From contig CANJDY010000054.1 in the NCBI GenBank assembly GCA_947472635.1, positions 1-11,244 on the forward strand: a stretch of 11,244 nucleotides of DNA, read 5' to 3'. A program made the translations under genes and the position numbers. The notes beneath the pieces are model-generated. The model worked only from the letters and a program-made list of their open reading frames with translations. It was not told the DNA's origin and did no database searches. Origin of the DNA: Chitinophagaceae bacterium. Lineage in GTDB: Bacteria; Bacteroidota; Bacteroidia; Chitinophagales; Chitinophagaceae. The stretch's first letter is position 1; every line of letters starts with the position of its first letter. Positions 1-6,458 of the stretch are shown here, piece after piece.

Positions 1-2760
1 AGAAATAGCAAGGCGCAAGCCATACCCTTTATTAATCGGATAAGAAGGAATACAGTTGAAAATAAGTTTAGCCTCGCCACCAGAAAATGTAAAAATATCA
101 TATTCAAGTGAGGGGGAATTTGAAATAATATCCTCCACCGATACTATACTAGCAATATTGGTTGGTAAAATAGTAACCGCATTTCCCTTTCTACCAAGCC
201 CATCTACCACATTCCAACCAGCATGCGGCGCATCTTTTTTTCTTGAATAATGAGCTGCTTCAATAGAAATATATCCATTGCTTTCCACAAAGCCTTTTAC
301 CTTTTCAGTAGAGGGTGCTGCTGGATTAAAGAGGGATAATTGCACTTGCAAACCGCCCCCATTAATATTTTGGTTGATCATACTATCTTTACTGAGTTGC
401 TTTGCTGGAAAATGCAGGAATTGATTGCTAACTGACTTATTTTCATTGGACGGTTGCCAGCCAAAAGCTATCCTTCCTGCAGGATCAATCCCTTTGGGCG
501 CTTTTTTCCAATCGATTGTTACCCATATTCTTTTTTCATCGTAGATAACACCTGCTGTATCACTAAGTTTTATCCAATCAGCTGATGTTTTTGAATTCCA
601 ATATATTGCACCATTTCCTGTATTGTACAAATCTATAAAGCGCTTATCCTTATTGAATACACTGAACCCTGGCAACAATTCACCATCACCGCCTTCAAGA
701 CTTAGCTGCATTGTAGGTTCGCCTTCGCCTGAATAACTACTCAGTGGAGGCATGTCCCATTGATGCCATTGTGCCCCCCAAGGTCCTGGCAAGGAAGCCA
801 TGTGATCCCATTTGTCTGCTACCGTAACCTGCTCTTTATTGTAGTGATGAATTAGCTGATAAATTTCATTTTCTGCTTGTTGAGCCAGCGCAGCGTATGT
901 TGCTGCACTTGATCTTTTTTCTTTGCCATAGGTATTGCTTTTTTGAGCATACAAAACCTTTATATTTTGCAAAGCGGCCCCTTTTACATTGTACACAACC
1001 ATTTGAAAAAATGCATCTTTATGAGTAGAAGGAAGTAGTTGATAAATACTGTCAACCTTTTTTTTCAAATCAGTGTATTGATCAATTCTAATTTGAACCT
1101 CATCATTGAAATTGGAGAGCGTGAACCAATCCCATTTCAATTCCTTTTTCCGACCGTTGTACATGACCATACTTTCTGGTCGACGCGCATAGGATAGTTC
1201 GAAATGCTTTGTCAAAACCTCGGCTATTTGCAAAGCATAAGGAGAGCCGAAATTTACACTAGCCCAATCCATCAAGAATTTTTTCGGATCATTATTTTCA
1301 AACTTACCAATATCCCAAGCCATTTGCATAAAATGGTCAATGCCTAATTCGGCAGGTTTGATATCACCAACATTCACTATCCATAAATCACGCACATGAT
1401 AATCATAAGCCTTTTTCATCTCTGTCCAGGTTAAAGCCAGCGGAGTTGTAAACAACCATGGATAGGCAGTTGTAGCGCCATTCAACCATTGAAAATGATA
1501 ATAAACACCTGAACCACCAACACGTTGTTGCTCGGCTATATTGGGAAGCTGACGAATATTCCCAAAGTTATCATCGGGCCAGCAAATAATCACATCCTTG
1601 GGAACCTTCAATCCTTTGTTATATAAATTCAACACCTCGGTATAAGGAATCAGTACCTGGGGTACTTTTGTTACGTCTTTATTAACCCATTTTTTCAAAA
1701 TATTCCGCTGATCGGAAAAAATATTTTCTAGCACACTAACAGTGATATCAGAGCCAGCCTCATCATCTTTGCCTCTTTTACCGACGGTATACATATTCTC
1801 ATACCTTCCATTTTCTTTCACTCTCTTTTCCCAATATTTATAAATATGATCCTTGTTTTTTACATAATCCCAGGGTTCTCCGGGGTATTCCTGGTCCCAT
1901 TCGGCTTCGCCAATATTGTTTCTCAGCATCGGTTCTATATGTGATGAACCCATGACGATACCAAATTGATCAGCAACCACCTTGTTCTGTTCATAATTAT
2001 TAAAGGGCCTTGTTTTCTGATGCATGGCCGGCCAAACTGTATTCGCTTTAAGCCTTAATAAAAGTTCAAATATTTTGGTGTAGGTTGTTGGACCAATGCC
2101 TTTACCCTCCTGCGGTGCAATTGTATTCATTGCCCAAGGACGTAATCCCCACATTTCATCATTGATAAATATTCCCCTATATTTTACGGAGGGTGAATTT
2201 TGAATAAACCTTCCTTGCTGGATAATAATTTGCTTCCGCTTTACAGAGGGTACATCTGCAAAATAGTACCATGGAGACACTCCCATTTGCTTTGATAATT
2301 CCATTAAACCATAAGCAGTACCTCTTCGATCGCTTCCAACAATTACCAGCGCTTTACCAACTCCTTTGATTGGATTTTCCACCACCTGAATCAGGCAAGC
2401 TTCCCAATTCCCTTTTATTGCTGAAACATCAATTACTTTTCTTTTGATAAGGTCTTTGATCACCCTGCTATCCTCAATACTTCCGGCAATAATACAATTA
2501 CCGGAAATAGATTGGGCAGTAAACTTAATTAAAGGGTTTTGTCCAAATACCCGTTTCACATCATCTGAAAATAAACCGGCAGCCAGGAGTACTGTTTTAT
2601 TGTCGTTGGAATCCAATAAAATATCTGCTACAAAATTATTGGCTGCCAATACAAAATCATTTTTTGCAAATGATACAGCATCCTTATTAAGAACCATCTG
2701 CTGTCCAAAAAGATGTAAGCAAATGAGCGAAAATATTATTTGAAGTGAAACCTTTTTCAT
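1..2760 (-). CDS. GH115 alpha-glucuronidase, secreted, 3' end cut by window edge
   Basis: Likely removes alpha-1,2-linked (4-O-methyl)glucuronic acid side chains from polysaccharides such as glucuronoxylan. The frame is open for 920 codons from the ATG at 2760 to base 1 with no stop, so the C-terminus lies outside. A signal peptide (residues 1 to about 20, ending LFGQQ) indicates export. GH115 landmarks follow in order: GSDRRGTAYG near 141, RGIFINDE at 195-202, LLRLKANTVWPAMH near 235, SHIEPML near 270, RGKDDE with Asp332, PYTEVL with Glu375, and WPDDNFG with Asp396. As I recall, Asp332, Glu375 and Asp396 correspond to key active-site acids in Bacteroides ovatus Agu115A. From about residue 823 (GYISIEAAHYS, then GWNVVDGLGRKG) the family's C-terminal beta-domain begins. 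The family is usually about 800-1000 residues, so little should be missing. It is last in the visible gene series and follows a 348-bp gap with a sulfatase remnant. The family call is firm; the true substrate is inferred. Confidence 0.93.
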   Translation of the reverse strand, partial: MKKVSLQIIFSLICLHLFGQQMVLNKDAVSFAKNDFVLAANNFVADILLDSNDNKTVLLAAGLFSDDVKRVFGQNPLIKFTAQSISGNCIIAGSIEDSRVIKDLIKRKVIDVSAIKGNWEACLIQVVENPIKGVGKALVIVGSDRRGTAYGLMELSKQMGVSPWYYFADVPSVKRKQIIIQQGRFIQNSPSVKYRGIFINDEMWGLRPWAMNTIAPQEGKGIGPTTYTKIFELLLRLKANTVWPAMHQKTRPFNNYEQNKVVADQFGIVMGSSHIEPMLRNNIGEAEWDQEYPGEPWDYVKNKDHIYKYWEKRVKENGRYENMYTVGKRGKDDEAGSDITVSVLENIFSDQRNILKKWVNKDVTKVPQVLIPYTEVLNLYNKGLKVPKDVIICWPDDNFGNIRQLPNIAEQQRVGGSGVYYHFQWLNGATTAYPWLFTTPLALTWTEMKKAYDYHVRDLWIVNVGDIKPAELGIDHFMQMAWDIGKFENNDPKKFLMDWASVNFGSPYALQIAEVLTKHFELSYARRPESMVMYNGRKKELKWDWFTLSNFNDEVQIRIDQYTDLKKKVDSIYQLLPSTHKDAFFQMVVYNVKGAALQNIKVLYAQKSNTYGKEKRSSAATYAALAQQAENEIYQLIHHYNKEQVTVADKWDHMASLPGPWGAQWHQWDMPPLSSYSGEGEPTMQLSLEGGDGELLPGFSVFNKDKRFIDLYNTGNGAIYWNSKTSADWIKLSDTAGVIYDEKRIWVTIDWKKAPKGIDPAGRIAFGWQPSNENKSVSNQFLHFPAKQLSKDSMINQNINGGGLQVQLSLFNPAAPSTEKVKGFVESNGYISIEAAHYSRKKDAPHAGWNVVDGLGRKGNAVTILPTNIASIVSVEDIISNSPSLEYDIFTFSGGEAKLIFNCIPSYPINKGYGLRLAIS

Positions 2761-2893
2761 CCCTATTGTAAATTTTATTTTAAAAAAATCAGCTTTAATT
2801 TTTAACATGGTTGGGTTGCAGCGGACTTCGCTCTTCATAATGTTTACGGATCTCTCGCTTATTTTTTTTCCAGAAAAAAAAGGGTTCCGGGCA

Positions 2894-3070
2894 TTACATA
2901 GTCCATTGCCCAATTTTTTCAATCATTGTATCAGCTATTTTCTTTTCTTTACAAGCTATGCCATTCTATTCGGCTTTATCATTTGACAAATTATAAAGCA
3001 TTGGAAAATGATAAGGCATTGGGACCATTTTAAGTTCCCGTACCTTTCCCCAGGATTTCCTATTTTGGAA
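2894..3070 (-). pseudogene. Sulfatase C-terminal remnant with internal stop
   Basis: Reading the minus strand between the stops at 3071-3073 and 2894-2896 gives 58 codons with an in-frame TAG at 2966-2968. The first part contains PMPYHFPMLYNLSNDKAE and, after the stop, NGIACKEKKIADTMIEKIGQW. This matches the usual tail of S1 sulfatases, where a conserved LY/FNL..D..E block is followed by a short helix naming the end of the protein. No start codon, CSPSR/CSPTR site or metal-binding motif precedes it, and the frame is closed upstream. It is therefore a fragment, not a working enzyme. It may be what is left of a third sulfatase displaced by a deletion or by the adjacent 566-aa gene. The resemblance is by eye only. 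Confidence 0.6.
2973..2999. repeat. 27-bp near-perfect palindrome
   Basis: Arms of 13 bp (2973-2985 and 2987-2999) mirror each other around A2986, with 12 of 13 positions pairing; the one mismatch is C2980 against T2992. A one-base centre makes it more like a protein-binding operator than an RNA hairpin. It lies about 215 bp before the GH115 start and inside the sulfatase remnant, where it encodes MLYNLSNDKA, so part of its sequence may be inherited from coding DNA. Confidence 0.4.
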
Positions 3071-3108
3071 TTACCAGGGTTTTGAGCTGTGAATCGACAT
3101 AAATATGC

Positions 3109-4809
3109 CTATTTTTCCAATCCCTGTTGCGTAACAATGGGAACAAAACCTACTTCCATACCTTTCGGAGGAGAAACGATCAAGGCCGGATCTAAATAGG
3201 CTAGTTTCCCAGTCATTGGTGGAGGAAGGTATTCGCGATCTATTGTCCAATTCCGATGAAGAAGTTCAACTCGGCGCTGAATTTCTTCCCGTTCCTGATT
3301 GCTTAGATTGGCATTAAGTAATGCAGGCTGGTCGGCAAATCGATACCAATAATAGGTCAGGGTACTACCATCCCCCAATTTTACTTTGAAAGGTCCTGCT
3401 GCAGGTCCAGGAGTTTTCCAACTGCTTTTATCCTCTTCAGGAGTACGATAAGTGAGGGAGGCTCTGTCATCTTCGGCCCTAACAAAGCTTATCTCATGAA
3501 GACCGGTTTCAGCCGGTACTTCCTTAGCTGCCACTGCAATCCAGTTTCCTATGTCGTCAGTACCGGATTTAATCAGTTTATAATATTCAGGAAGCGTTAT
3601 TACAGCGCCATTTTTCGTTTTTCTTCTTTTTATTAAATCACCTTCCCAGCGGACTTTTAAAGTAGCTGAATCAGTTACAGTAGCATCCATGTAAGAAGTA
3701 ATATTCATTAAGGCACGCTTTTCCTTGGGAATCTGATCGCCATAAAATTTCCAGTTTGATCTAACCCCTTTCTCAAACTTTTGCATAGCAGCATTGCTTG
3801 CATCTATACTGCCATCCGCGGGCTTTCCACCTTTAAACCAGGCTTCTACATTATCCCAGAGTGCCTTCTTGTTGTACACCATCAGCCGATGAAGCAACTC
3901 CGAATTACCATCAGGTCCCACAGGGTACTGTGTTGTAGCCATACGGGCATATATTTGACCTTTGGAATCAGTAGCTTCAGCGGAATGGATATGCTGCGTT
4001 TCCATCTGAAATGGTTTATTAGCCTTTGATGGGCGGGTATCTAAAAACAGGCCGCTCAAAATTGGTTTATCAACGGATGCCTCGCTCCAGAAATACGGGG
4101 TAAAAAATGCGACCGGACCTTTGAAATTTCCTGTATTGAGGAACAGGGTCCAGCACTGATTTCCAGTGAGTACGTCTTTACCCGCTGTAGTCGATTTCGG
4201 TTCAGTGAGCGGCAAAGGCAGATACCCACTACCAAACCATTCGCCACAGGTACCCTGCTTAAGGTTCAATCCATCGGGGGGATACAATAGCCAAGGACTT
4301 AGCTGTGCAATACCATATTTCCCTTTGGGTTTGTTCCAGTCCCTTCCCTTGCCTGCACCAGGCCCATTAGCCCATCCGCTAAAATCAAGTTGTACGCCAC
4401 CCATAATAAATTTAGGCGTTGCAGTAGCATACTCAGTATCTCTCCACCAGCCTAATCCTCCTTCAATATCAGTATATAATTTTTCTACCGGCAGTGGCCC
4501 ATCATACGAAGGATGCATCCAGGTACCGAACAAACCGGATTGAAAACTTCTTCCCGGATACTCTTTTATCAAAGGCCAAGCAGCTGCATACATCGAGTAG
4601 CCTGCATTAAATGATTCATCCACTTTTTCAACCTTTGTGATCATATAACCACCAATATTTCCTTTTTTCATCGACTTATTAGCACTCTCCTGTGCCGAAG
4701 CAAGAGAGATAAGTAAACTAAAAAAAATAGTAGCGAAGAGGGATTTTACCCCTATTATTTTTCTTTTCTCAGAAAAATACTTAGACAATACGATTCGTTG
4801 CATCTTCAT
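3109..4809 (-). CDS. Secreted protein of unknown function (566 aa)
   Basis: I do not recognise a named domain. The start at 4809 gives a basic n-region of about 22 residues, then a hydrophobic stretch (roughly 23-37) ending SLASAQ, a plausible signal peptide with cleavage near residue 39. The mature part is rich in Trp, Tyr, Gly and Pro, for example WMHPSYDGPLPVEKLYTDIEGG, GGLGWWRDTEY, GPGAGKGRDWNKPKGKYG and QLSPWLLYPPDG, suggesting a compact beta-rich extracellular fold. The C-terminal third has YYWYRFADQPALLN, a charged helix (NQEREEIQRRVELLHRNW) and a tail with YLPPP and PALIVSPPKGMEVG. My weak impression is that similar proteins occur beside sulfatases in Planctomycetota, but I cannot confirm this. 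There is no sulfatase, glycosidase or lipase signature. Position between sulfatases and glycosidases suggests glycan binding or breakdown. It follows the 469-aa sulfatase by 191 bp, with its own possible promoter. Confidence 0.85.
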   Translation of the reverse strand: MKMQRIVLSKYFSEKRKIIGVKSLFATIFFSLLISLASAQESANKSMKKGNIGGYMITKVEKVDESFNAGYSMYAAAWPLIKEYPGRSFQSGLFGTWMHPSYDGPLPVEKLYTDIEGGLGWWRDTEYATATPKFIMGGVQLDFSGWANGPGAGKGRDWNKPKGKYGIAQLSPWLLYPPDGLNLKQGTCGEWFGSGYLPLPLTEPKSTTAGKDVLTGNQCWTLFLNTGNFKGPVAFFTPYFWSEASVDKPILSGLFLDTRPSKANKPFQMETQHIHSAEATDSKGQIYARMATTQYPVGPDGNSELLHRLMVYNKKALWDNVEAWFKGGKPADGSIDASNAAMQKFEKGVRSNWKFYGDQIPKEKRALMNITSYMDATVTDSATLKVRWEGDLIKRRKTKNGAVITLPEYYKLIKSGTDDIGNWIAVAAKEVPAETGLHEISFVRAEDDRASLTYRTPEEDKSSWKTPGPAAGPFKVKLGDGSTLTYYWYRFADQPALLNANLSNQEREEIQRRVELLHRNWTIDREYLPPPMTGKLAYLDPALIVSPPKGMEVGFVPIVTQQGLEK

Positions 4810-4866
4810 TTTTTTTTGGTTTTAATGATGTAATCTGAATTTATTTTTTTTAATTATTTGAATTTT

Positions 4867-4874
4867 CAAAAATA
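4867..4874 (-). promoter_or_regulatory. Possible Bacteroidota -7 box (TATTTTTG)
   Basis: On the minus strand this reads TATTTTTG, an exact match to the Bacteroidota -7 consensus TAnnTTTG, 57 nt before the start of the 566-aa protein gene. No clear TTTG sits at the best distance upstream; the nearest candidate is TTTACG about 23 nt away. A 6-bp inverted repeat TTTGAA-tt-TTCAAA (4857-4870) overlaps the box. In AT-rich DNA such a match can arise by chance. Confidence 0.35.
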
Positions 4875-5000
4875 CCATTCCGAAATAGCAGGTACGTAAA
4901 TACTTAATAACTTACCACAACATTTTGCGAATAAAAAGTTGTAAAAAAAGAAAACAAACTATTTTTTTTTAGTCCACTATTTTTCAGTTTTAAATATTTA

Positions 5001-6410
5001 TTATTTTGCATCCGGAAACCATTGTTCCTTAAAAGCTTTACGAAGCCTCATCAGTGGCTCCGAGTGAGATTTTTTCCAGGTGAAATGCGTTTTTTCATAA
5101 GGGTCTTTTTTTAAATCCATTAAGCGCTCTTCAATTCCCACAGCATCATACCGAATGTATTTGTAGCCATCATCGCTCACCACCATTCTACCAATCTCGG
5201 TCTCCACTCCCAGGGTTTTGCGCCATTCTATTTCTTTGCCTTCAAACAAAGGTTTTATACTTCTTCCTCGGGGATCTGTCTGGGCTTTTACACCAGCAAA
5301 ATCACATATAGTAGGCAGTAGGTCGAGCCCATTAGAGATTAGGCTATGGGTATTTACCTGCCCTGCTGGAATATGCCCCTTCCACATGGCAACAAAAGGA
5401 ATGTTAGCCGATTCTTCATATAATACAGTTTTGTGTTCCATCCTGTGAGAAGCATCATTATCACCATGATCGCTGGATAATATCACCATAGTGTTTTCCT
5501 CCTGACCACTCTGCTTCAATGCATCCAGTAGTTCCTGAATCTGAGCATCAACCATTTCTGTCAACCGACAGTATGCCCAACGATGCATACGCCATTGTAC
5601 ATCCGTATATTCATTGCGCGCACTTCTTCGAAACGACCTACTGTCCAATAATGCAGCAATAGCTTTTGCTTCATCCTCCTGAGGTTCAAAGTTGGGAGGC
5701 AAAGGAGGGCAATACTTAGCAAAAAATTGTTTTTTGGTAATGCCTTTCGGCAATTCCAACGCCTTGTCCAAATTTCTCAATTCAGTTTTAGACTCTTTTT
5801 GTAAACTCACAGCGGTAGCCGAATCAGCAAAATCACGAATGGCCATAAAGCAGATATCGTGAGGATTAATAAGTGATACCACTAGGAAATAGGGATTTCT
5901 GTGAGCGCTCTTGATGTACGACGCAGCTTCCTGGGTCAATACATCTCTTGAGTCATCCGTAATATCGGTAAAGCCCATTGATTTTGCAGTCAAAGAGGGT
6001 GGCAAATGCTCTTTTCCTCCGAAGGCAAGATCATACCCCGCTTTCTTCAGAAAGGCTGCTATAGTGGTGGATTTTATCTCCTCACTAACTTCGGGTATTT
6101 TCATAGCTCCGGCATTTTCCCTTACCTCGTTACCAGCTTTATCCATAAAATACCCAGGCAATCTTCCAGTCATCATACTAATACGGGAGGGGGAACAAAC
6201 AGGATTTGTTACATATGCTCGCGTAAAACGAATGCCATTATTAGCAAGATAATCCATTGCCGGTGTTTGTAAGTATTGGTTGCCGGCACAACTCATCATT
6301 GTTTGACTCTGCTGGTCTGTACAAATGTAAATGATGTTTGGCCGCTGTTGCGCCATGGCACAACTGATCATTACATTAAAAAACAAGGATATAACGACTG
6401 TAATTTTCAT
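5001..6410 (-). CDS. Secreted S1-family sulfatase (469 aa)
   Basis: A formylglycine-dependent sulfatase that would hydrolyse sulfate esters on sugars in the periplasm. A signal peptide (1 to about 21, ending CAMAQ) is followed by RPNIIYICTDQQ, with Asp32 a likely metal ligand. CSPSR at 72-76 puts Cys72 as the residue converted to formylglycine, and MTGR follows at 80-83. GGKEH (Lys133, His135), NPHD (His184), SSDHGD (Asp314, His315) and HKT (Lys327) fill the other expected active-site positions. The first metal site reads TDQQ instead of the common DDQ, and the late one DH instead of DN, so it belongs to a different S1 subfamily from the other sulfatase here. Length is normal for the family and the C-terminus is complete. 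It starts 48 bp after the GH110-like gene, so the two are probably co-transcribed. The exact sulfate position and sugar cannot be read from sequence. A maturation enzyme (FGE or anSME) must be encoded elsewhere. Confidence 0.93.
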   Translation of the reverse strand: MKITVVISLFFNVMISCAMAQQRPNIIYICTDQQSQTMMSCAGNQYLQTPAMDYLANNGIRFTRAYVTNPVCSPSRISMMTGRLPGYFMDKAGNEVRENAGAMKIPEVSEEIKSTTIAAFLKKAGYDLAFGGKEHLPPSLTAKSMGFTDITDDSRDVLTQEAASYIKSAHRNPYFLVVSLINPHDICFMAIRDFADSATAVSLQKESKTELRNLDKALELPKGITKKQFFAKYCPPLPPNFEPQEDEAKAIAALLDSRSFRRSARNEYTDVQWRMHRWAYCRLTEMVDAQIQELLDALKQSGQEENTMVILSSDHGDNDASHRMEHKTVLYEESANIPFVAMWKGHIPAGQVNTHSLISNGLDLLPTICDFAGVKAQTDPRGRSIKPLFEGKEIEWRKTLGVETEIGRMVVSDDGYKYIRYDAVGIEERLMDLKKDPYEKTHFTWKKSHSEPLMRLRKAFKEQWFPDAK

Positions 6411-6458
6411 ATTATTTTATCATTTAAAACGTTGCTTTTACCTATTCTACAATAAACG

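Larger units (their letters stand above)
2761..3108. other. Intergenic stretch without an intact gene
   Basis: This 348-bp gap separates the 566-aa protein gene from the GH115 gene. It holds a decayed sulfatase C-terminus (2894-3070), a 27-bp near-palindrome inside that remnant (2973-2999), and a T8-CCAG-A8 inverted repeat at 2862-2881. The last is too AT-rich to be called a terminator with any confidence. The 130 bases directly before the GH115 start are AT-rich, with no exact TAnnTTTG box and no Shine-Dalgarno site, so I cannot place its promoter. GH115 may be read from an upstream promoter. Confidence 0.6.

Noticed and set aside
2444..2743. Plus-strand open frame of 99 codons
   Set aside because: It lies antisense to the GH115 N-terminal domain, which has clear family motifs.
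2862..2881. T8-CCAG-A8 inverted repeat as a terminator
   Set aside because: The stem is only A-T pairs with a 4-nt loop and no GC core; too weak to call in such AT-rich DNA.
4166..4543. Plus-strand open frame of 125 codons opposite the 566-aa protein gene, and similar plus-strand frames elsewhere
   Set aside because: They lie wholly antisense to well-supported genes, show no family motif and have unlikely compositions; they are shadows of the real genes.
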